Below are positions 54,501 through 64,000 of a stretch of DNA of 64,000 nt, piece by piece. The DNA comes from Atopsyche davidsoni. Lineage: Eukaryota; Arthropoda; Insecta; Trichoptera; Hydrobiosidae. The translations under genes and the position numbers were made by a program. The notes below the pieces were generated by a model that worked only from the letters and a program-made list of their open reading frames with translations, was not told the DNA's origin and ran no database searches. Positions within the stretch are counted from its first letter, which is position 1; the number at the start of each line of letters is the position of its first letter. The stretch lies in assembly GCA_022113835.1 (NCBI GenBank), contig JAILWY010000023.1:2046001-2110000 (forward strand), read 5' to 3'.

Positions 54501-57500
54501 CCGCCATTGAATTCACGATGCTTAGTGCGGTTAAGTGTCCAGGTGATTTGTATTTGTCATCGCATATTAGTGATTTGTGTTTTAACATTAACATTTCGAA
54601 GGCAGATTACAATTATTCATTTAAATAAACGATATTTTGTGGATCTACTATATTTTATTGGAGATACTACTTTACTGTATATTTTGTGAAGCGTCCGGTT
54701 GAAGACTGTTGACGAATTTGATCGCTTTGAAAATTAAATGACGTGAAATCATCACTATATTTTACTACTTAAAATTGTATCTAGGCACTCTGCCTGGTGT
54801 CTCTTATCACAAACAATAATTAAATTTATATCGATATAACATCAAAGCAACATCTGAGCATTAGAGTATTTATTCATTTGGTTTAAGCATAGTTTTATAT
54901 TATTTATCAATCTATTTCCGTGTGTAATAAATCAAATATGTATATTCAGCCTAATTTAAAATTGAATAAGACATGCTTTCCGAGATTCATGAAAAGGGTT
55001 CACGCAGGGTAGTAGGGTTTTGATATTTTGTATGCTCTGGTTACCGACCAGTATCAGCGTTCGATTTAAGACCATAATAAATGCGGTTTGAATATAATAA
55101 ATATTTCTGTAGTGAATAATGGTTTATTATGAGTGCGTTCACACGTCAGCGGCCGACATGTGGCGTGCACGGGAGTGCAGTCCTGATTTACTGCCCTGCC
55201 TCTGGCTGCGTTACTAATCACGTCGTCCGCCATGGTGTTCCCATAGCCAGCCCAGCTTTCCCACCCACCCATCTCCAGATGGCAAACACGGATTAATAGT
55301 GGTCAATTCCAAACCAACACACTTTTTTTACCATTGCAAAAAAAAATAATACATAACGGCTTCATTTGAGCGTTCATCACTTGTTTTGTATATTGGATAT
55401 CTCATGATTATATATATACTAGAAATGTTGCCCGTCACAGAATGACGTTTTCGGAGGCATTTTGAGTTATTAATGCTGTGATTAATAATTTCTAACGTAA
55501 TTTCGATTAAAAAATAAAATTGGTACTTGTGTCAAGCTGACATAAAGTGAAAATTTCTAAGAAGCATCAAAATTTGTTTTTTTGTAAAAGTTCTAAATTT
55601 GAAATTCTCGCGGTGAACAATAAAATCCTTATAATTCGTACATATTGAAACTCGCTAATGCATATTTTATAGTTTTATTAAATTAGTTTATGAATAAAAA
55701 TATTATCCTATCGTCATGAAATTCGGTACATAGCTGCGGAAAAATTTACTAAACTTACATGCAAAAAATCAGCGTTGTATCTTTTAAGATATTCTATAAA
55801 AAAAATGAAACATACACACACACAATGGATATTATTATAGTAGATATTAGAAAATTTTCACCGCAAACAAGAAGTCATTGTCCTTAGAAATTACGTATAT
55901 TTTGCATCATATATATTAGGGTACCGGTACTTACTAATTGATTTCTTTATAATCCACGTGAATCTTATTGCATAATAAGAATAGCCAAATGGCTGGGAAA
56001 TAACGAGGATTTTTATTTGCGAGCTCTCTCGCCTTTCGGTGGTTTTTTCCAACGAAAGTGCTCAATATGGACCATCATGAATTACACTAGTCTATCATGA
56101 ATACTATTTAAGGGTTCTCTTGAGAACGGGCGTCATGCGAAGATGTTTCGACGCGGGCGTTAATGCCGCCTGAAAATTAGGATCCGGGCAGTGGCGTGCG
56201 GGCGGCCGATCCTACTCGCTTTCTAACGGCATTTTTCATCAGCTGAATAATAGAGTGCCCGGCCGCGGCCCGCCCGCCCGGTGACGCCGTGTGAACGCTG
56301 CAGCGTCGTTTGGTGAACGAAGGTCTCCCCTGTCGCATTAGGACCGACCTGACCCAACCCGACCTGTCAAACGCTACCGTGCCGGGAAACGAGGCCAAGA
56401 CAAACCGGCGACTGCGACGATCGCGAATATGAGAGTATTTATTTTGCGCGTCTGCTTCCCCGCGTTTCCACCTGAAAAAATTAAAAATTTTGTTGGTCTC
56501 TATGATTTGTAGTATGCAACTTGTGTTGCGGCGAGTCTATTATTAAACTGTCTTAGTTTGTTTTTGCCCACCCGTTCGCCGCGTTCCGGTACAGTTCAAT
56601 TTAAAATTTCTATATTTTCGCCTGTCGCTGCGTACTTGAAGCTAAGCATTAACCTAACCTGACTCGCGGTCGTGAGCAGGCCGGTGCCGTCCTATTATGT
56701 CTGCTTCACTGAAGCAGATCTAACTAAATTAATGGATTTATGACGTCACCATCTTGTCATAGTCCGCTTTTGGTTCTTCAGTTTCACAGGTCTTAAGAAT
56801 TTAAAGCTGGAAATTAATAAAATAAAAATTCGACTCTGAATACGACCGTTAATTTAATCAGGTGTTTTACGTTTTCATGCAATTGAATATGTGTGTTTAT
56901 TTTGTGATACTCCATTATTTATTTAGCTAAATAAATCTATGGATCCCCAGTACGACCACAATTAAAAATTAGATGAATATTGCAATGCCACAAACGAAAG
57001 CTTACCAAAAATATTTTGATACCTACTATCTCATTGGTTTGTTTACTTAAGTATTATAAAAAGAAATTCTACGGAAAAATTACCATACATTGCTATTGAT
57101 AATTTTTTTCTGTACAGCAACCTGTAAATTAGTCAGAAACTAAGTACACATTCTTTACATACTAACAACTTCACACAATGTGACATCATGACTAATATGG
57201 TATTTGCATTAACTTTTATTTCAATTCAATAATTGTTTTGCGGAAATTTGATTAGATAATTAAATAATAGGAATTTTATAAACACACATTTCACACACAA
57301 AACACTTAATTATTGTATGGGAAATCTTATTTGTGGTAGTTTCTCCATCTCTGAATAAAATATTGAATGTTCTTTTGGTTGGTTTCAGATATGGCACAAG
57401 GGCTGCTTCAAGTGCCAGGAGTGCAGCATGACCCTCAACATGCGCACCTACAAGGGCTACGGCAAGCTGCCCTACTGCGAGGCGTAAGTATTTCTGCATT

Positions 57501-60500
57501 TTCGACGTGCTCAACACTCCTTCAAATACCCAATATTCCAGATTTAGTTGTATTTCATGTACAATTAAACTATGTTGTAACTGGCTTACAAAAATGTAAA
57601 CAAATAATAAATATGAATTTGTTTGAAAATGGGATTTATTTAATAAAATTGATGCAAAATTTTTATTCATAAATCCCAATTCAAAATAGTAAAACGTCTT
57701 GTCTCAATAGGGAAGGTTTGGATCCAGTTTCTGAAAGTTTATTGAACTGATTTAACTGTCAAACATGTCATACGATTTGCATAAAGCACTATTTTAGTGA
57801 TTAAGTCAGCATCAATGGCCTTTCTAAATCACAGATGACTCGGCAGCGATGTTGCATAGAAAGATATTTATAATAATTAGTTAAGAATGTTTACATTTGC
57901 AGTCTCTGGTTTGTCTGTAGTCATGCTCTTTGAGTTGGCAGGTGTTGCTCAGTGGAGCGCAGCATGAATATCATCTGCAAAATAACACTTAGCAAACACT
58001 CCTTATCTGATTAAAATAATTATCTGAGAGATTAAATTAGATCATTTCATTTAATTAATATTCATTGTAATGTAAACAAAATAATATAACATGTGAAATG
58101 AAAGATATTGTGAATACCCTAATTATAGTCAAATAAGTGTCACGAAATTAAAAAAAAGTCGCATGTCAGTGAGTTTTTGATTTTCTACATCTGCTCAATC
58201 CTATCAGTTCCTACTGCATTTCCTGCGAGTGCACTACTGCCAGTTCAGTAATGCATGTCTATTGGATTAATCATTTTAGTATGATTTCATATTACTGTGT
58301 GTTGTCATTTTGGAATGTACACTCTTAATAAATAAATGCGCATTGAAAATTGTGCAAATGTGGCCTGACAAAATATTATGAAAATTTCTAGGAAATTATG
58401 TATGAAAGTTAAATATTTTTATGCCCCAGAGGAATTCTATTGTGCTTTACCTGTTAATTTTCCATTGTGAATTAGTTCTATAATTTTAAAATCCTATATA
58501 ATCCTGTATAAAAACTAATGGAGTATGTTATATTATGATACCTAGCATGCAATTGACTCAACGTTGTGGTTATTAATTATAACTAATTCTAAATTAATCA
58601 TGCACGGGTTATCCGTGGTCCGCTTATGGTTGAATTAGATTCACAGAAATCGTGATGACATATTTCTAACCTAATAATACAATATAAGTCAATTTGCTGT
58701 TTGAATTAGATAGTTGTTGTTTTTCTGCTTTTTCATGTGTTTTTTTTTTTCTTACAGTCATATACCAAAAGTGAAGCCCACGACGATGGCAGAGACCCCC
58801 GAGCTCAAGAGAATAGCTGAAAACACCAAAATACAATCCAATGTCAAATATCATGCAGACTTTGAAAAGTCCAAAGGAAAATTCACACAGGTCAGAAAAG
58901 TTTAAAAAAAATAAAAAAGGAAACTAAAAATATTTTTTTAACAAAAGATATTTTTTCCCCGTTTTATTTTTAGTGTGACTAATTCGGAATTAAAGTACAC
59001 AAAACTAAAAACTCAAATTGTAGCGCACACACTCATTTATTAATTTTGAATAAAATTGTATGTCTATTGTATAATAGTAGCCTTTATTTTTCAATTAAAC
59101 TAAATTAGTATTTCTACTGACCTATTGTTTTCAGTAAAACAAATTATTACAAAAATTTGTGGTTCACTGTTACACAATTAAAGTAAACATAGCTGAAAGC
59201 TAGTCGCTCTATTTCTAGAGAAAATTTTAAAGGTTTTTCTCCATCTCTGGTTTTCACAAACGTTTGGAGAATTTCATGTCAACATACTTCTCAAAAAGAG
59301 TAACTGCAAAAGTAAAGGTGTAACGTTAACCTTATTACAGGTAGCAGACGACCCCGAGACACTCCGAATCAAAGCGAACTCAAAAATTATCAGCAATGTT
59401 GCATACCATGGCGACCTTGAGAAGAAAGCTGCCATGGAGCGCCAGCGGACCATCAACGACAATGGGGAGATTATTGGTCAGTAATTGCTATGAGTTTTTG
59501 TGTTCATATTATAAATATTGAATTGGAGCTGACAAGTAGATTTAATTGTGTCCGTTTGGGATATCAACTTTTGTATTATAATACTCCTCGGGCTCATCGG
59601 AGTAAGTTATTGAGCTAACCTATCAATTATCTTTAGTATTTTTCATTATCGATGTGTTTATTATACAGGTGCTTTAAAACTTACGGTTTCACCTGACAAG
59701 GCAAGGCCGTGTAACTATCATCTATTGACCATTTTGTTATTAGTATTGGTTACATAATATATCACAAAATTATGAGAGAAAATATTTAATGGGACGCGGG
59801 TGGAATTCTATCCGTAAATCTATTTCTGTTCTGTAACTATTATTTACATACTTTAAAGCAGTAAACAAAGGCATATAAATATCTGATGACTTGACAACAT
59901 TTTTAATAAATTATGAAGTCCATGTAAATTATTCAAATCTGCAAAAGGATTAAAACTACTAAAGCGCTAAAGGCACAAAGAGAAAATCTCATTTGTGTGC
60001 CATTCACATTTCATGTTCATATCGTATTGCCTTAAGTGGTATTTTTTTTGGTCCTCTTGGTGAAATATAGTATCCTTGTTTCGGTGATGCCGTGAATGTT
60101 AAATATGGTTATGGGTCTATTTTATTGTGTATATTGTTTATGTTAATCAGTAGTTTAAAGGTTCAATTGGCAAATGCACTTATTTATTTTTGAAATAATT
60201 TTATCAACAGTGGATTGTGTAAAGTATAAATGAGAGTGCTATCATCTATTGCCGACCGGGCCTTGCTACACATTTGAGTTGTGTTTCACTAACTAACTGC
60301 AGTTTGTTTCTACCTTTGTTTTATGTTACCTACCCTGCTTCGGTGGTCGTCGTTGTGTGGTCGTGTTGTCTAACATGGTTCGTCGCCACGTGCTGATTCC
60401 GCATGAAAAAATATTGTACCATAATTTCGTATTATAATATCAAACATTCAAAATTTACATACTGTGTTATTAAATATTTCGATAACGTCTTTTTCATGAT

Positions 60501-61441
60501 ATTAATAATGACCCATATCCTGGGATGCTGGACTAATATTTTGTCTGCGGGTTAAACCTGGATTACTGAAATCCTATTTATGGTTGACGGGATAATATGG
60601 AATGTTCTGTGGTATAACGTTTTGAATGATAATATAACACAATATGGTGTATACAAATACGTGAAAATAGAATTGCCGACCACGGACAACTATCATATCC
60701 AGCTAGAGAGCTACGCTTCTGAAATGTTGCCTCCATCCGTACCGCCGCCTGCCGTGCCCGCCAATCAGCATCGGCAGAACTTCTCTACTCAACAGGCCAA
60801 TCAGAAACAGTCCACGCCAACTCATTCTTACAATTCAAATTCAAACGATAATCATTACGCTCAGAGACAGCCTCCGCAGCAAGTGCGCCAACCTGAAAGA
60901 CCGGAGTACTCCAACAATTGCAATGTTGACGAGTCTCAGGGCTATGGCAACCGAACTCAGGGAAATCAGTACGTTCAGCCCCTGCAGCAGAACCGCAACA
61001 TCCCCAATAGCGCGCCCATCGTGCCCGTATCAGGCTATACATCTAGCACGCAACAAAATTCTATTTATGATGACTTCAACAATGAGAGTGTAGATGTTAG
61101 AGATTCTGACTATCATTACAATCGGAGAAACGTGATGCAGCAGCAACAGCCCTACGGGGACCCTGGGTACTATCCTGACAGGAACTCTCAGCAAAGAATA
61201 GGGAGGATTGCTGATTACGATCCCATCAGTGATGGACCTAGAAGTTCACCTCTGGCTCCTCGCCACAGTGCCACGGTAGTCTACAGTAGCGGCCCACCTA
61301 TGCAACATCAACAGCAGCATATCCAGCAGCAGCACCAGCAGCAGCAGCAGCAGCAACAACAACACATTCAACAGCAACATCAGCAGCTGCAGCATCAACA
61401 GATGCAACACCAGCAACTGCAGCAGCAGCACATGCAGCAAC

Positions 61442-61473
<32 letters not shown>

Positions 61474-63017
61474 ATGCAACAACAGAAACAGCAAATGCAA
61501 CAACAACAACAGCAACAACAACTCCTCATGCAGCATCAGGCCAACAACGGAAGAATAGGTATGTTTCGTAATAGCGGCCAATTAATTGATGAATTACTAA
61601 ATAATTTTTTATGATCTATAAAACATTATTTTTATTAACAAGACAGTAAGTAGATTTTTTAAATCATTTTTGTGGAGCTTTCATTGCAAACAAAACAGTT
61701 GGCCCTCAGTTTGCTTGTGTCTGCTTTAGTGTGAGGCAGTTTAAAACAAAATGTTTGTAAAAACCAATAATTTTTTATGTATCATGTTTAACACTGTTGG
61801 TGGTAACTTATTGGGCACAGTGTGGTATCGCATCGCTGATATGAGAGCCTTCATTCTAATATTACAATTATTTAAAGTTTAAAGTGAAGGAATAATAACA
61901 CCATTTCTGCTGTCAACATTTAAAAAAACGATTGTCTCGTAAATAAAAGCCAAGTTTAAAATTTCAGTTTTCTTGGATATACTAAAATTCACATCTTTTT
62001 TCATTGAGAAAGAGTAATATGCCGAATAAAATTAAAATGGTTCTCTCTCAGGTGGCCAAGGGGGTGGGGCTCCCGGCTCACGGAGGATTGGCTCAGTGGC
62101 AGATATGGACCCCCTCAGTGAGTACGGCGGCGGACACGCTCCGCACGCTACCCACGCTCATGCCGCTCCGCAGCCCAAGCCAGCTGTCAACAGCGGCATT
62201 CCAACCGTGAGGACCTCCGCTTCTATTAACTTCAATTAAATTCACAATAAAAATAGAACTACTGCTTTCTATGTGACTTGATCGAGAACTCTTAGCATAG
62301 TAATATATTTTTAGCCATTTAAATCACAAAAGGTATAAAGATTTCAAAGTTACTTCCAGCAAATAAAGTCTATAGTGAGCAGGCTCACTCTTATCGAATG
62401 GATCGTCTCATTTGATATAATAAGTCATCAAGTGCCCACTCTAGAAGTATTGTATGAAATAATTGATATTTTGATTTATCAAAACTCCATTGCATTATGA
62501 AAAATATATCAGTTGTTTTGCTTATATTTTCAGAGAGTCTACATTGCCATGTATGATTATGAAGCTACAGATACAGATGAGGTTTGTATATAAATAGAAT
62601 AAAAACTAATGTACTTTGCATATAAGATAATATTAAAGCAAAAAATATTAATCACAAACATACATGTGCTGTAAAGGCATGTTAAAACTATAACCACAGC
62701 CAAACCTAACGATTATCAATACATTTATTGTGAGAATTCTAAAATCAACTGCTTGTAGTTTAACTTTAGGACCTTGCAAGTAGTGTTTCATGGAATCGAA
62801 ATATACAGCTTGATATCATCTTCAAACTGAACCATCCTCAAAATCACTACATTTACAATCATACAATACTTATTGAACATTTCAGGTGTCATTCCGCGAG
62901 GGAGATCTCATAACCAATGTGTCAGCTATTGACGAGGGCTGGATGACGGGTCGCGTCCAGCGCACGGGCCACACTGGCATGTTGCCCGCAAACTACGTAG
63001 AACTCGCACAGATCTGA
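45542..63017 (+). CDS. Lasp: Lasp, LIM-nebulin-SH3 actin-binding protein
   Basis: Eight coding exons: 45542-45610, 57389-57483, 58758-58890, 59341-59476, 60707-61558, 62052-62206, 62534-62581 and 62886-63017, closing in frame to 539 aa. Residues 5-56 form a LIM domain with all eight zinc ligands (C5, C8, H26, C29, C32, C35, C53, H56). Two nebulin repeats follow (~62-131, cores [11 protein letters not shown] and [11 protein letters not shown]). A long Pro/Gln-rich linker (~146-480) holds polyglutamine. The C-terminal SH3 domain (481-539) has AMYDYEA, EGW and [14 protein letters not shown] proteins bind F-actin and scaffold cytoskeletal partners; in Drosophila, Lasp acts in muscle sarcomeres and in sperm individualisation. 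Insect forms are longer than the ~260-aa vertebrate LASP1 because of the linker. The 5' border of the fifth exon is uncertain: an acceptor ending at 60670 would also keep frame and add 12 residues. Confidence 0.95.
46830..46954 (+). repeat. Interspersed repeat, copy 2 (long form)
   Basis: This is related to 25664-25747, with the same order of blocks (cccggggaccc, atgagta, ctcagtgaaa, ggtcgccaac, cctctgaggagaggcacttga). It contains about 40 extra bases between the first two blocks. It lies in Lasp intron 1 in the same orientation as copy 1. Confidence 0.65.
49740..49980. promoter_or_regulatory. GC-rich island in Lasp intron 1
   Basis: A sharply GC-rich patch in AT-rich intron sequence. It includes an ATG-led frame (from 49866) that stays open for 57 codons, but its Arg/Pro/Gly-rich product looks like a composition artefact. 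It may be an alternative promoter or enhancer. Confidence 0.3.
50655..50890. promoter_or_regulatory. Second GC-rich island in Lasp intron 1
   Basis: Another GC- and CpG-rich patch, with open frames on both strands and no recognisable motifs. Its function is unknown and regulatory use is inference. Confidence 0.25.
54082..54164. repeat. Foldback hairpin, about 16-bp arms
   Basis: CCAATAGCGTCC-TTTT (54082-54097) pairs with AAGAGGACGCTATTGG (54149-54164) with one mismatch, around a loop of about 50 bases that contains a T run. It could be a small foldback element. The long loop and short stem make a microRNA precursor unlikely. Confidence 0.6.
55411..55846 (+). repeat. Probable interspersed repeat (lepidopteran type)
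   Basis: It starts at ACTAGAAATGTTGCCCGTCAC and ends at AAACATACACACACACAA... ATTATTATAGTAGAT. ACTAG-CCCG openings and TATTATAGTAGAT-like ends are typical of common moth and butterfly interspersed elements, from memory. There is no coding capacity. Confidence 0.4.
56160..56445. other. GC-rich patch in Lasp intron 1, nothing coding seen
   Basis: A GC- and CpG-rich patch about 1 kb before Lasp exon 2. No exon with splice sites or protein motif could be supported. Confidence 0.35.
57484..58757 (+). other. Lasp: Lasp intron 2, no gene seen
   Basis: 1.27 kb, AT-rich, donor GTAAGT, acceptor tttcttacag, splitting the Ala codon before the last LIM zinc ligand. Confidence 0.75.
59477..60706 (+). other. 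Lasp: Lasp intron 4, possible alternative start inside
   Basis: 1.23 kb with donor GTCAGT. The acceptor is poor: no clear pyrimidine tract precedes 60707, and the Lasp frame stays open upstream to an ATG at 60580. Either an atypical acceptor or an internal first exon may be used. Confidence 0.5.
61302..61538 (+). repeat. Lasp: Mixed CAG/CAA repeat coding polyglutamine in Lasp
   Basis: About 79 codons, mostly CAG and CAA interspersed with CAT and ATG, encode a Gln/His/Met-rich stretch in the linker before the SH3 domain. The mix of codons suggests a long-lived and relatively stable repeat. Gln-rich linkers are also found in other insect Lasp proteins. Confidence 0.85.
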
Positions 63018-63377
63018 CGCCCCCCCTCTTCTCTGCACCTTGTGGCATCCGAGTGAGCGGCACATCAATAATCCGGTTTACTCTAACGATAATATGTTTT
63101 AAAAATGACCGTTGAGAAAAAGTGTAGAAACTTTCTCCACTTTTGCATTTTCAAATTTAATATCTTTAAATTATTATTTCAAATAATCGGTAATAGTTGT
63201 ACTGTTGTCAAATTAATTAACAATTGGTCCTGTAATTTTTTTATTTGATTCTATCGGTATTGTTAGAGGCTTTCTGCTTTTTAACTCGTTTCATTTTGTT
63301 ACAGAGATTTTTGCAACATTTTTGTGAAAATGATATAGATTGTCAATCAAATCGAACAGTGAGAGTTTTATTTTATT

Positions 63378-63383
63378 AATAAA
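63378..63383 (+). terminator. Lasp: Candidate poly(A) signal for Lasp
   Basis: AATAAA about 360 bases after the stop codon, followed by tactgttgcattgagg. The downstream element is modest, and a longer UTR is possible. Confidence 0.4.
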
Positions 63384-63414
63384 TATACTGTTGCATTGAG
63401 GTATCAGTATGTAA

Positions 63415-63416
<2 letters not shown>

Positions 63417-63447
<31 letters not shown>
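63417..63447. repeat. TA microsatellite
   Basis: About 15 tandem TA units downstream of Lasp, probably length-variable. Confidence 0.9.
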
Positions 63448-63449
<2 letters not shown>

Positions 63450-64000
63450 CATTTTGTCAGGAATGGCAAAAAAGAGACTCAAAGTACAATACTTTTTTTA
63501 TCATTTTAGATGAATTTTTTATAAATTAAAATTTTGTACGAATTTCTGTCATAGAACCACGCTATCCTCCTCGATACCCACTCTAACATTTCATGCCTCA
63601 CCACTGAAAACCAGTTAAATGTTCTATATTATTTATTTATATATTTTTTCAACATCTTCACTATACACGGTTATTTTTTCACGGTACTTTTTTGTTATTT
63701 TTCAACAAACTGCAATACTTTACCAAAAGACAATGTTCATCAGCGGAATTCTTTGGTCTCTGCTGAAATTCTTGGAAAGCTCACCGTATACAAATTGTGG
63801 GTCTTTAATACTTTACATTCGAGTTTGAAAGTGCATTGCTTTAACAAAAACTTGCAGATAATTGAACTTCCACTGCACTCTACTGGTGCGATATATGCAC
63901 ATGTCATTCCACTTTGTCCGGCTATTTTATTAAACTACTTGAAGAGATAGCTTGACTATATTATTTGTTTTGTTCATAATCAGACTATGAACGCTTGCAG

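Larger units (their letters stand above)
45611..57388 (+). other. Lasp: Lasp intron 1 (11.8 kb)
   Basis: Donor GTAAGT, acceptor ttggtttcag. It is mostly AT-rich, with an interspersed repeat (46.8 kb), GC-rich islands (49.74-49.98, 50.65-50.89 and 56.16-56.44 kb), a foldback hairpin (54.1 kb) and a retroelement-like repeat (55.4-55.85 kb). Short open frames were inspected and none could be supported as a gene. A long first intron is a usual home for enhancers or alternative promoters. Confidence 0.6.
63018..64000 (+). other. Lasp: Lasp 3' UTR and downstream DNA
   Basis: AT-rich sequence to the window edge with no open frame of interest. It contains an AATAAA at 63378 and a TA microsatellite; the 3' UTR may extend beyond these. 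Confidence 0.5.

Noticed and set aside
56648..56660. TAACCTAACC resembling the insect telomere repeat (TTAGG)n
   Set aside because: Only about two units; not an array.

Overview
This is a eukaryotic genomic window, most likely from an insect and probably a moth or butterfly. AT-rich introns separate short, GC-rich exons with GT/AG borders, and the three recognisable genes carry the insect forms of Ced-6, Rabconnectin-3 beta and Lasp. The lepidopteran assignment is inference: it rests on general composition and on repeats that resemble lepidopteran interspersed elements. No bacterial or viral genes were seen.

Layout. Positions 1-6743 hold no gene I can support; from about 2.85 to 6.3 kb the DNA is strikingly GC- and CpG-rich and probably carries the ced-6 promoter and 5' UTR exon(s). 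ced-6 runs on + from 6774 to 12303 in nine coding exons (558 aa), with a likely poly(A) signal near 12934. A gene-poor stretch with degenerate repeats lies between it and the convergent gene Rbcn-3B (WDR7 family), which occupies 17627-43992 on - in 24 coding exons (1,463 aa) plus a non-coding first exon at about 44967. Its largest intron (21594-35376) contains a complete unrelated gene on +, at 27148-34451: a five-exon gene for a 787-aa secreted, low-complexity protein I do not recognise. The same intron holds a piggyBac-like MITE and other repeats. Divergent from Rbcn-3B across about 0.5 kb is Lasp (+, 45542-63017; eight coding exons, 539 aa), whose 11.8-kb first intron holds GC-rich islands, repeats and a hairpin.

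The exon models were built by hand from splice sites, reading phase and family similarity. All four genes close in frame from start to stop, which is strong internal support. Coordinates may be off by a base or two, and non-coding first exons and 3' ends are only candidates.

Roles: Ced-6 is an endocytic and engulfment adaptor, Rbcn-3B regulates V-ATPase and endosomal acidification, and Lasp is an actin-associated LIM-nebulin-SH3 protein. Nothing suggests one shared pathway, although Ced-6 and Rbcn-3B both act in endocytic trafficking. The best candidate for something undescribed is the nested secreted protein gene.
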